In this document: piece by piece, positions 51,198-59,165 of the stretch | Layout: every line of letters starts with the position of its first letter | Numbering within the stretch: position 1 is the stretch's first letter | From: an uncultured Christensenella sp. | Lineage (GTDB): Bacteria; Bacillota; Clostridia; Christensenellales; UBA3700 | Direction of reading: 5' to 3' | Length of the DNA: 64,000 bases | Assembly (NCBI GenBank): GCA_910584635.1 | Contig: CAJUBA010000001.1 | Location: 310,001-374,000 of the forward strand | Made by a program: the position numbers and the translations under genes | The notes under the pieces: model-generated | Told to the model about the DNA's origin: nothing | Database searches by the model: none | What the model saw: only the letters and a program-made list of their open reading frames with translations

Positions 51198-52616
51198 ATG
51201 AGTTTTTGCACTCTTGCTAAGGATTACGAACAAGGAGCGGTGTTGCTCGATAAAAGTTTTGTCGTCAATTATCTGCCCGAACTTGATGAACTTCAACTGA
51301 AAGTCTATCTTATTGGACTTTCTTTTTGCGCGGATCCCAACGCTCCTCAAAATAGCATGGAATTTATTTGCGATTCTTTGAACGTTAGCGAAGAAGAGGT
51401 GGAGAATGCTTTCGGCGCGCTTGCCGACGCGGGGTTGGTCAATATTACCGGTTATTCTCCCCTTTCCGTATCTTTCAAAAATATCAAAAGCGCTTACGCC
51501 CGTCATTACAAGAAAGAAAAATACGCGGATTTCAACGCCCAATTAGAAGCGCTATTTCCTAGCGTAGCGTTTAATAATATAAATCAATACACCGTATATT
51601 ACGATTTTATTGAAGAAACGAAAATCAAACCCGAAACGCTGATTACTATCGCAAGATATTGCGTCAATCTAAAAGGCGAAAAGATAAAAGCCAACTATAT
51701 TCTCGCCGTTGCGAAAAACTGGCTGGAAGAAGGAGTACGCACTCTTGCCGACGTCGATGAAAAGATAAAGATGTTGGAAACAACCAACGAGGCTATCAGA
51801 CTTATCTGCAAAGCCGTAGGTAAAAAATCCGAAGTGGATCTTGACGACAAAAACCTCTATCTTAAGTGGAGCGGAAGTTGGGGATTTAATCTCGACGCGA
51901 TACTGTTCGCCGCGAAATCGCTTAAAAATAAAGGCGGTTTTGCCAGACTGGATTCTCTTTTGGACGAATTTTACAGAAACAACGCTATGAGCGTAAAGGA
52001 AATGGACGAATATCTCGCCAACAAGCAATCGATATACAAACTCGCCTACAACGTCAACAAAACGCTCGGTCTTTACTACGAAAACGTCGAATATATCGTG
52101 GAGAAGTACATAAACAACTGGCTTGGTCGAGGTTTTGACGAAAACGCTATTTTGCTTATCGCCGAATACTGTTTGGATAATTCCGTACGTACTCTCGAAG
52201 GCATGAACAAGCGCGTGATAAAATTCTATAACGAAGGTTGCGTAAATACGCAGTCTATCAACGAACATCTCGCCCAACTTATGCAAAGAGATCTCGCTAT
52301 AAAGAAAATTATCGAAATGACGGGATATTCTCGCAACGTCTGCGCAAACGACAGGGATATGTACAAAGTTTGGACGCAGATGTGGAATTTCGATTACGAC
52401 GTGATAGAATACGGCGCTACCCTTTGTCAAGGCAAGTCTATGTCGGCGCTCAATAATCTGCTTGCAAAATGGAAAAATAACGGGGCGCTTACGCTTGAAC
52501 AGGCTAAGGCAAGCGGCGCGTCCGCTCCCGCTCAAAACAACGCGCCTATTTATACCAAAGAACAACTTTCCAATTACTTCTATACTCTCGAAGAACTGGA
52601 CGAATTAGAGGATTGA
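51198..52616 (+). CDS. DnaD/DnaB-like replication initiation protein with four DnaD-type repeats
   Basis: 472 residues. Residues 1-110 form a DnaB/DnaD-like winged-helix N-terminus (LQLKVYLIGLSFC, MEFICDSLNVSEEEVENAFGALADAGLV). Four DnaD C-terminal-type repeats follow at about 116-190, 208-280, 290-360 and 374-445; each has a helix with an aromatic W/Y signature (VAKNWLEEG, YLKWSGSWGF, YINNWLGRGF, YKVWTQMWNF). Most DnaD family proteins carry one such domain. Residues 446-472 are an Ala-rich linker and acidic end. Its stop lies 1 bp before the helicase loader start, so it probably acts with it in loading DnaB/DnaC helicase at the origin, as DnaB-DnaI do in B. subtilis. Confidence 0.88.
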   Translation: MSFCTLAKDYEQGAVLLDKSFVVNYLPELDELQLKVYLIGLSFCADPNAPQNSMEFICDSLNVSEEEVENAFGALADAGLVNITGYSPLSVSFKNIKSAYARHYKKEKYADFNAQLEALFPSVAFNNINQYTVYYDFIEETKIKPETLITIARYCVNLKGEKIKANYILAVAKNWLEEGVRTLADVDEKIKMLETTNEAIRLICKAVGKKSEVDLDDKNLYLKWSGSWGFNLDAILFAAKSLKNKGGFARLDSLLDEFYRNNAMSVKEMDEYLANKQSIYKLAYNVNKTLGLYYENVEYIVEKYINNWLGRGFDENAILLIAEYCLDNSVRTLEGMNKRVIKFYNEGCVNTQSINEHLAQLMQRDLAIKKIIEMTGYSRNVCANDRDMYKVWTQMWNFDYDVIEYGATLCQGKSMSALNNLLAKWKNNGALTLEQAKASGASAPAQNNAPIYTKEQLSNYFYTLEELDELED

Positions 52617-52617
52617 T

Positions 52618-53523
52618 ATGATAAAATTTTTCTCGCAAAAACTTGATATATTATACTCTTCCAGACGGGAGATAGCAAAAGAAAACAGCCGAAACAGAAA
52701 TAGAGAAATACTTTCCTCTCACCCGCTTTTGGCTGATATGATAAAAGAAAAAAAAGCGACGGAACTTGAACTCGCCCGCAAAAAAGCGCGCAGAGAGCCG
52801 TTGGAAGAAATAGAAAATTCACTTGCCGATATTAACGGCAAAATAGCCGAATATATAAAAAACAATTCTTTGAATTTCGCGACTAAATATGCCTGCTCCG
52901 TCTGTAAAGACGAAGGATATTTGGACGGCCAGCCTTGCCAATGTCTGCTTGACGAGTACAACTCGCTTTTAAGACAGTATGCGAGCGTATCCGCTTTGCC
53001 TTCAACAACTTTTGAAGACATTACGTCATCAAATACCGATAATGAGGAACATTCCGCGATAAACAAACTCTTCTCTATAATGAAAAATAAAGTCTGCGAC
53101 AACTTCCAAAAATGCAAATGGACAAACTTTATATTCTCAGGCGCAAGCATTACGGAAAAAACCTCGCTATCGGCGGCTGTAGCCAATGCACTGTTGAATA
53201 AAAACATAAGCGTTTTTTACGTTACGTCTTTTGAACTGATAAATGTTTTCCTCGACAAACATACCAACAAACAAACCGCTATGAGCAAAATGTTCGAGTA
53301 CGTCAACAACTGCGAAATGTTGATAATAGACAATCTCGGCTTCGAGCCCATTTACAAAAACGTAACTTTGGAATATCTCTTCTCTACGCTTGAAAAAAGA
53401 CTTGCCGACAAAAAGAAAACAATGATTTGCTCAAAACTCGACGCCCAGTCGCTGATAAACAGATATGGCGAATCTTTCTTAAAATTTACGGATAAAAAGT
53501 ATTCTTTGAGCGTAATGTTTTAG
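52618..53523 (+). CDS. DnaI/DnaC-like helicase loader with degenerate P-loop
   Basis: 301 residues. N-terminal helical region, then a zinc-binding CSVCKDEGYLDGQPCQCL (about 92-110, C-x2-C-x10-C-x-C), as in DnaI. The AAA+ core follows: a Walker A that reads FSGASITEKTSL (about 173-184) instead of G.TG.GKT, Walker B MLIIDNLGFEP (about 234; IIDDLG in most loaders) and sensor CSKLDAQSLINRYGES (about 281). The Lys-Thr pair is kept but the Gly before Lys is Glu and the second acidic Walker B residue is Asn. Context behind the DnaD-repeat gene supports a helicase-loader role; ATP hydrolysis may be impaired. Confidence 0.88.
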   Translation: MIKFFSQKLDILYSSRREIAKENSRNRNREILSSHPLLADMIKEKKATELELARKKARREPLEEIENSLADINGKIAEYIKNNSLNFATKYACSVCKDEGYLDGQPCQCLLDEYNSLLRQYASVSALPSTTFEDITSSNTDNEEHSAINKLFSIMKNKVCDNFQKCKWTNFIFSGASITEKTSLSAAVANALLNKNISVFYVTSFELINVFLDKHTNKQTAMSKMFEYVNNCEMLIIDNLGFEPIYKNVTLEYLFSTLEKRLADKKKTMICSKLDAQSLINRYGESFLKFTDKKYSLSVMF

Positions 53524-53556
53524 ATTTGAACTCAATATAATTCTCAAAAACGCAAT

Positions 53557-53585
53557 GTCCCGACGGGTTTCCCCACGGGACTTTT
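53557..53585 (+). terminator. Intrinsic terminator after the helicase loader gene
   Basis: GTCCCG (53557-53562) pairs with CGGGAC (53576-53581), inner GGG/CCC, followed by TTTTA. It converges with rho, whose stop is 30 bp away. Confidence 0.75.
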
Positions 53586-53615
53586 AATTTGTTATAATAT
53601 CTTCAAACGGATTGA

Positions 53616-55478
53616 TTAGAATAATTTGCGTATGCTGTATCCGTTCTTTTCAAGAACCTTTACTTGCGTTATTATGGATTCTATAAATTCTTCGTTGTTT
53701 TTGGTCTTTTGCATCATATTCAAAAGTTGGTCGGTCGTTTCCTGCGAATCGCCTGTCGAGAGCATTTTTCTCAACGCCCATACGCCTTCGAGTTCCTTTT
53801 GCGTCAACAGCAAATCTTCCCTTCTTGTAGAAGAACGGTTGAGGTCGATAGCAGGGAAAATTCTTCTTTCGCTGAGTTTTCTGTCAAGCGTGATTTCCAT
53901 ATTACCGGTACCTTTGAACTCTTCGTAGATAACGTCGTCCATTCTGCTTCCCGTATCAACCAACGCCGTAGCGATTATCGTAAGCGAACCGCCGTTTTCG
54001 ATATTTCTCGCCGCGCCGAAAAACTTTTTCGGACTCGCCAACGCGCCCGGATCTATACCGCCCGACAACGTTCTGCCGGTAGGAGGTATTGTCAGATTGT
54101 ACGCTCTTGCCAATCTTGTAAGCGAGTCCATCATGATTACGACGTCTTTGCCAAGTTCTACAAGTCGTTTTGCTCGTTCAATGAGCAGTTCCGCAGCATT
54201 GCAATGATGTTCGGGCATTTCATCGAACGTGGAATAGATAACCTCGCCTTTAATAGATCTCTTCATATCCGTTACTTCTTCCGGTCTTTCGTCGACAAGA
54301 AGTACGAACAACGTAACTTCTTCATGGTTTGTAGTAATCGAATTCGCTATCTTTTTAAGCAACGTCGTTTTACCCGCTTTCGGAGGAGAAACTATCATAG
54401 CGCGCTGACCTTTGCCGATTGGCGCGATAAGATCAAGACTTCTTATTGCAAAATCGCTTCTTGTTACGCTTCTGTCCGCCGTGTTGATTTCAAGTCTTAA
54501 TCTCTCCTGCGGGAATATCGGCGTCAACGCGTCGAAATGAGGTCTTTTGCGCAAATCCATTAGATTTTTTCCGCTCTCGCCGTCAAAACATACTAGTTTG
54601 TATTCTCCGGTAGAAGGTATATCGTTGCCCTTTTCGTCCTTTTGATATACGAGTTCATACTTCATATCGGGGTTGACTCTTTCGACCGTAACAAGCGCGG
54701 GCGGTTTGTTGTCGCTCAATCTTCTTGCTATTCCCGTTACGTAGTCGCCCGCTCTCAATCCCATGCCTTTTATCACTCTACCGGATACGTAGACGTCTTT
54801 ATCTCCGCATTCGCAGTTTTCTGCGCGCAAAAAGCCATATCCGTCGAGAATCTGCAAAATACCGCTTCTGTATTCTGTTTCGCCTTTTTCTTCGTCGTCT
54901 GATTGAGTTTCGGATTTTTGATTGAATTTGTTTTTGTCGTAGGAATTATTGTAATTGTTTGATTTATCGTAATTGTTGTTTTTCTCGCCGAATCCTTCCG
55001 AAGGTTTGCTTCTTTCATACTTGGTTTCGAAAGTCGAGGAATCGCTTACTTTTCCGAAAACGTCGGGTTTGGGCGGTCTTCCTGCGCTTTTTTTCTGCGC
55101 GAAACTATGCTCCGCATCGCCTTTTTCGTTGATAATTTTGTAATATTCCTCTATAATCTCGGCTTTTTTCTTGGTCGTCGGAGATTTTATTCCCATGTCT
55201 CTCGCTATTTTTCTGACGGTATGTATCGTCATGTTTTTGAAATCTTCTTCGGAATAAATAAAACCTCTGCTAATCATCGCTTGGTCGGTTTGCTCAGAAA
55301 TTCCGTTTTCTTCCGCCGTCGGCTGTTTTTCTCCCGCTTCATAAGCGATAATGCTTTCCATTAGTTTTTCTTCGGAAAGATACGTCGCGTTTTCAACGCC
55401 CAACTTTCTCGCAATATCTCTGAGTTGAAAAAGATTTTTGCTTTTAAGTTCTTCCAAAGTATAGTTTCGTTTTGCCAT
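53616..55478 (-). CDS. rho: Transcription termination factor Rho with Asn-rich insertion
   Basis: 620 residues; hexameric RNA-dependent ATPase. Two tandem Rho_N/SAP-like blocks: LEELKSKNLFQLRDIARKLG (5-50) and DFKNMTIHTVRKIARDMGI (about 78-122). A disordered linker (about 130-200) is rich in Asn, Tyr and Lys (NNNYDKSNNYNNSYDKNKF). Then the RNA-binding cold-shock domain (GILQILDGYGFLR; VYVSGRVIKGMGLRAGD), and the ATPase with Walker A PPKAGKTTLLKK (about 363), Walker B VVIMMDSLTRLARAYN, the Q-loop/R-loop regions GGIDPGALASPKKFFGAARNIENGGSLT, and the arginine finger. Its own operon; transcribed opposite the helicase loader gene. Confidence 0.96.
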   Translation of the reverse strand: MAKRNYTLEELKSKNLFQLRDIARKLGVENATYLSEEKLMESIIAYEAGEKQPTAEENGISEQTDQAMISRGFIYSEEDFKNMTIHTVRKIARDMGIKSPTTKKKAEIIEEYYKIINEKGDAEHSFAQKKSAGRPPKPDVFGKVSDSSTFETKYERSKPSEGFGEKNNNYDKSNNYNNSYDKNKFNQKSETQSDDEEKGETEYRSGILQILDGYGFLRAENCECGDKDVYVSGRVIKGMGLRAGDYVTGIARRLSDNKPPALVTVERVNPDMKYELVYQKDEKGNDIPSTGEYKLVCFDGESGKNLMDLRKRPHFDALTPIFPQERLRLEINTADRSVTRSDFAIRSLDLIAPIGKGQRAMIVSPPKAGKTTLLKKIANSITTNHEEVTLFVLLVDERPEEVTDMKRSIKGEVIYSTFDEMPEHHCNAAELLIERAKRLVELGKDVVIMMDSLTRLARAYNLTIPPTGRTLSGGIDPGALASPKKFFGAARNIENGGSLTIIATALVDTGSRMDDVIYEEFKGTGNMEITLDRKLSERRIFPAIDLNRSSTRREDLLLTQKELEGVWALRKMLSTGDSQETTDQLLNMMQKTKNNEEFIESIITQVKVLEKNGYSIRKLF

Positions 55479-55629
55479 ATTATTCTCCCAAATTGAGTTT
55501 GCCTTTCAGGCTTTTAATAGTAATAAGAATGATTGATTCTTTTAATCTCTTAAATTTTATGAACCGAATTGATAAGTAATTAAATTTTCTACAAAAGAAA
55601 AATTTTTATACCGAAAATTTTATTTTTTT

Positions 55630-55653
55630 GCAAGAGGTATCGCTACCTCTTGC
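55630..55653. other. 10-bp perfect hairpin downstream of the prs-MBL operon
   Basis: GCAAGAGGTA (55630-55639), loop TCGC, TACCTCTTGC (55644-55653). It begins 10 bp past the MBL stop. The - strand RNA continues with A7, not U-tract, so it does not look like a classic terminator; mRNA end protection is possible. Confidence 0.5.
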
Positions 55654-55663
55654 GTCGGTTTAA

Positions 55664-56320
55664 CTAAAATGTTTCGCTTTTGAATACGATAACTTTGGTA
55701 TTGTCGCCTTCAAAGTACGCTCTGTCTACTTCGAGCGTCCTTCCGTCGATTTCTACAATTTGTTCCGGCTCGAACAAATCTAAGAATTCGTCTATCTTAT
55801 CAATATCCATTACGCATTCCGCGCTCTTGAAATGCATGGGGATTACAACGTCGGGCATGATTATATCTACGTACTCTTTCGCTTGCTTTGCGTCGATGGT
55901 ATAATTTCCGCCTATCGGTATCATTAGCACGTTGACCGATCCGATAACTTCCGCCAATCTAACTGTACACTCCTCGCCGACGTCGCCCATGTGGCAAAGA
56001 TCTACGCCGTCCATGCGGTATTTGAAGATACAGTTCTCTCCTCTCTTTTTGCCGGATTTGTCGTCGTGATAAGAGTGCATGGACGATATATCCACGCCTT
56101 TCACTTCCCAAAAACCGCATTCGCTAATTACCAGCGGAGATCCCTGCACGTTTACCACGGCGTTGTGGTCTTTGTGTTGATGCGAACAAGTTACGACGTC
56201 CGCGCCCGTACTTGCCATATCGAAGCCTACGATAGATTTGTCAAAGGGGTCGGCTACAATCGCGGTTCCCGTCGACTCTGTCAACTTGAAACACGAATGC
56301 CCCAGCCATTCAATTTTCAT
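55664..56320 (-). CDS. Metallo-beta-lactamase-fold hydrolase, UlaG-like
   Basis: 218 residues. The N-terminus IEWLGHSCFKLTESTGTAIVADPFD and the metal motif CSHQHKDHNAV (HxHxDH, about 58-68), followed by CHMGDVGE, MIPIGGNYTIDAKQAKEYV and DVVIPMHFKSAEC, are characteristic of the UlaG-like MBL family, which includes putative L-ascorbate 6-phosphate lactonases and other phosphoesterases. Substrate unknown. It starts 1 bp after the prs stop, so both are cotranscribed. Confidence 0.85.
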   Translation of the reverse strand: MKIEWLGHSCFKLTESTGTAIVADPFDKSIVGFDMASTGADVVTCSHQHKDHNAVVNVQGSPLVISECGFWEVKGVDISSMHSYHDDKSGKKRGENCIFKYRMDGVDLCHMGDVGEECTVRLAEVIGSVNVLMIPIGGNYTIDAKQAKEYVDIIMPDVVIPMHFKSAECVMDIDKIDEFLDLFEPEQIVEIDGRTLEVDRAYFEGDNTKVIVFKSETF

Positions 56321-56321
56321 T

Positions 56322-57521
56322 TTACTCCTCGCTGATATTCATTGCCAACTGTTGAGGTTTGCCGGCATTGAATTTTTCGATTAGTTCGTGTATTTTATCG
56401 TGCGGGTCAAGCAACTGTCCCACAGATTTGTTTTGGTCGATAGCCGCGATTATATACGCGACGAATTTTGACATATCCGCTTGCACAAACCAACTCTTTT
56501 GCAAAAGTTCCTCCGTAGCGTAAGTCAAATTGGTAGAAAGCACAGCGTCGAACAATCCCGCTTCATACGCTTTCTGGAATTTTTCCGTACCTTCGGTAAA
56601 CAATGCATAAGTAGCGGAAAGGAATATTCTGCCGCAGCCTGCCGCTTTAAGTTCCGTACAAAGTTTGAGCATGCTGTCGCCCGTAGCGATAATGTCGTCC
56701 GCAACGAAGATATCCTTATCCTTAACGTCGTTGCCGATATACTCGTGAGCAACGATAGGATTTCTGCCATTGACTACGTTCGCGTAATCTCTGCGCTTAT
56801 AAAACATTCCCAAATCGGTACCGAGTACAGACGCGTAATAAATATTTCTGCTCATAGCGCCTTCGTCGGGACTAACTATCATAAAGTTGTCTTTCTTCAT
56901 ATTGATTTCGGGGAAAGATTTGAGCATCGCTTTAAGAATCTGATAAGTCGGCATGAAATTATCAAAACCCATGATTGGCACGGAATTCTGGACTCTGGGA
57001 TCGTGAGCGTCGAAAGTGATAATATCCTTTACTCCCATAAATTCCAACTCTCTGAGCATTTGCGCGCAATCGAGAGATTCTCTTGCAACTCTTCTGTGCT
57101 GTCTTCCGCCGTAAAGCAAAGGCATTACGACCGTAATCTTATTCGCGATACCTGCGCAAGCGCAAATTATTCTTTTAAGATCCGAATAATGGTCGTCCGG
57201 CGACATTCTGTTGGGCGTGCCGAACATATTGTACTCGATAGAATAATTACCTACGTCGCAAATAACGTAAAGGTCTTTTCCTCTTATGCTGTCAAGTATA
57301 AGTCCTTTGCCGTCGCCCGTAGTAAATCTCGGACATTTGTTTCCGACAAGGAACGTATCCTTGAAAAATTTCTTACCGCTTGCTTTGGCTTCGTTGTTGT
57401 ACCAGTTGACCAAATATCTGTCTACTTTCTGTCCCAATTCCGCCGCGCCTTCCAACGCCAAAATAGCCATGTTGGAAGAATCTTTTTCAAAGTTGAATAT
57501 CGACTCAAAAAACGGTCTCAT
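56322..57521 (-). CDS. prs: Ribose-phosphate pyrophosphokinase (PRPP synthetase), divergent long form
   Basis: Makes PRPP from ribose 5-phosphate and ATP; feeds the purine operon and pncB. 399 residues from the second ATG (57521), which lies 5 nt after GGAGG; the ATG three bases earlier has only 2-nt spacing. Motifs of the phosphoribosyltransferase fold: YGGRQHRRVARESLDCAQMLRELEFMGVKDIITFDAHD (flexible and Mg-binding region), VSPDEGAMSR (residues near PDxGA), and the PRPP loop IFVADDIIATGDSMLKL. It is longer than typical Prs (about 315), with an extended N-terminus and insertions. A 163-nt leader with a terminator-like hairpin precedes it. Confidence 0.85.
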   Translation of the reverse strand: MRPFFESIFNFEKDSSNMAILALEGAAELGQKVDRYLVNWYNNEAKASGKKFFKDTFLVGNKCPRFTTGDGKGLILDSIRGKDLYVICDVGNYSIEYNMFGTPNRMSPDDHYSDLKRIICACAGIANKITVVMPLLYGGRQHRRVARESLDCAQMLRELEFMGVKDIITFDAHDPRVQNSVPIMGFDNFMPTYQILKAMLKSFPEINMKKDNFMIVSPDEGAMSRNIYYASVLGTDLGMFYKRRDYANVVNGRNPIVAHEYIGNDVKDKDIFVADDIIATGDSMLKLCTELKAAGCGRIFLSATYALFTEGTEKFQKAYEAGLFDAVLSTNLTYATEELLQKSWFVQADMSKFVAYIIAAIDQNKSVGQLLDPHDKIHELIEKFNAGKPQQLAMNISEE

Positions 57522-57565
57522 CATTGCCTCCGTATATTAAAAAAATTGTATCCTGTGAATTGCGT

Positions 57566-57589
57566 AAAAAATCAACACAATTATTGATT
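57566..57589 (-). promoter_or_regulatory. Terminator-like hairpin in the prs leader
   Basis: On the - strand AAUCAA (57589-57584), loop of 8, UUGAUU (57575-57570), then U4 (57569-57566). Upstream in the same leader, ACGAG and CUCGU and a CUAU/AUAG helix can pair. The arrangement resembles an attenuator but is short and AT-rich. Confidence 0.35.
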
Positions 57590-57693
57590 ATTGTATTAAG
57601 TGAACGAGAAATATTGAATTTTCTACTATGTGAATCCATATAGCCTCACTCGTAAATTTTGTAAAACGGGCAAACTTTCCCTGTTACATTGAT

Positions 57694-57722
57694 ATAATAA
57701 CATAGTAATTGCATAAAAGCAA
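57694..57722 (-). promoter_or_regulatory. Promoter of prs
   Basis: On the - strand TTGCTT (57722-57717), 17 bp, TATTAT (57699-57694); start about 57687, giving a leader of about 163 nt. The rest of 57525-57960 holds no gene. Confidence 0.6.
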
Positions 57723-57847
57723 GTCTTTTTCACGGCTTTTCGCGCTATTGCCGACTCAAGAAATCTTTTACCAAAGTCTGTTTAACATTTGGTTGTTATT
57801 TAACGTTGACAATTTATTCCAACGCGCGATTTTCTTCGACAAATTTC

Positions 57848-57876
57848 TTTACTTGCAAAAAATATACTGCTATAAT
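57848..57876 (+). promoter_or_regulatory. Promoter of the yitT-family gene
   Basis: TTTACT (57848-57853), 17 bp, TATAAT (57871-57876); leader of about 78 nt ending with a GGGAGAA SD. Confidence 0.7.
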
Positions 57877-57960
57877 TAAAAAGCATTCGGCATATTATAT
57901 TTACGCGCGGGATTAAAAAATCATATTATATATGTCGAAAACAGTAATCGGGAGAACAAA

Positions 57961-59112
57961 ATGCGTACTAGACTCAAACAAATCAATCCTATAAACTTCA
58001 TCTTCCTTACCGTAGCGGGTATTGTCAACGCTTCGGCGGTTACGCTGTTTCTTCAACCCGCAATGCTCTACGACGGAGGATTTTCCGGTACGTCTATACT
58101 TCTTTCCAATCTAAGCGGTTTAAGCGTCAGTATTTTTCTATTGATACTAAACTTCCCCTTCTTTATATTCGGATACAAGAAGTTGGGACTTAACTTTATA
58201 ATCTATTCCATGTACGCAATCGCTATATTCTCGTTGTTTTCATTTTTGTTCCAAAACTGTTTCGGTATTGATTTTTCCGACGGTTCTCCGATAACCAAAA
58301 ACGAAAAACTTTTGGCTGCGGTATTCGGAGGTATTATATCCGGTATAGGAAGCGGTTTGACGATACGTTTTGGCGGAGCGATTGACGGCGTGGAAGTTCT
58401 TTCTTTGATATTTGCAAAAAAAATAGGCATGACCGTAGGCACGTTCGTTATGAGTTATAACCTAATTCTCTATATCTCTGCCGGTATTATCACTTCAAGT
58501 TGGATAACTCCTCTCTATTCAATAATCGCTTACGCGTTGGGACTAAAATCCGTCGACTTTATTATCGAAGGTTTCGACAAATCAAAATCCGCTTTTATAA
58601 TATCCAATCACCCGGAGAAAATCGCAGATACTCTCGTAGATATTTTCGAGCGCGGAGTAACTATTATCAACGCGGAAGGCTACTATTCAAAAATGCCGAA
58701 GAAAGTATTGTATTGCGTGGTAAACAGGTTCGAAGTCAACACTCTTAAAAAGATTGTTACAGGCATAGACCCAAAAGCCTTTGTTGCGATAACAGACGTA
58801 TCAGACTCAATGGGAAGCAGTCTTAAATTCGATAAACTGCGCGAAAGAAAAAGAAGAAAGAGAAAAAATAATTCTCCCGCTCCTATAGTAAATTCTGTCG
58901 ACAAAGTAAATATTCCCGACGAGATACTGGAAAATATCAATAGTATTGAAAACGAAAACTCTATTGTATTGCAAGACAACGATGCGATAATCGAACAAGA
59001 AAATAACGCTATCGAACAAAACGGCAACTTGCAAATCGAACAAACTTTGGATGGCGAACAAAAAGCAATCGAATCTCAAGCGACGGCAACTATTGACGAA
59101 AAGCAAGAATAA
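57961..59112 (+). CDS. YitT family membrane protein with C-terminal acidic extension
   Basis: 383 residues, while typical YitT proteins have about 290. Five hydrophobic helices between about 12 and 185 (YitT_membrane domain), including NASAVTLFLQPAMLYDGGFSGTSILL and GSGLTIRFGGAIDGVEVLSLIFAKK. The soluble DUF2179 domain at about 205-290 includes NHPEKIADTLVDIFERGVTIINAEGYYSKMPKKVLYCVVNRFEV and ITDVSDSMG. The last about 90 residues are a basic patch (RERKRRKRKNNS) followed by an Asn/Glu/Gln-rich tail. Function of the family is unclear. A bidirectional terminator follows. Confidence 0.9.
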   Translation: MRTRLKQINPINFIFLTVAGIVNASAVTLFLQPAMLYDGGFSGTSILLSNLSGLSVSIFLLILNFPFFIFGYKKLGLNFIIYSMYAIAIFSLFSFLFQNCFGIDFSDGSPITKNEKLLAAVFGGIISGIGSGLTIRFGGAIDGVEVLSLIFAKKIGMTVGTFVMSYNLILYISAGIITSSWITPLYSIIAYALGLKSVDFIIEGFDKSKSAFIISNHPEKIADTLVDIFERGVTIINAEGYYSKMPKKVLYCVVNRFEVNTLKKIVTGIDPKAFVAITDVSDSMGSSLKFDKLRERKRRKRKNNSPAPIVNSVDKVNIPDEILENINSIENENSIVLQDNDAIIEQENNAIEQNGNLQIEQTLDGEQKAIESQATATIDEKQE

Positions 59113-59121
59113 TATGATACG

Positions 59122-59149
59122 AAAAAGTACCCGAAGTCGGGTACTTTTT
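59122..59149. terminator. Bidirectional terminator between yitT and the fucosidase gene
   Basis: AAAAAGTACCCGA (59122-59134) and TCGGGTACTTTTT (59137-59149) form a 13-bp stem with tails on both strands. Confidence 0.9.
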
Positions 59150-59165
59150 TATAGATAATGATTGA

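Noticed and set aside
55623..55653. GCAAGAGGTA hairpin as the terminator of the prs-MBL operon
   Set aside because: The - strand RNA continues with A residues after the hairpin; the T-tract is on the wrong side.
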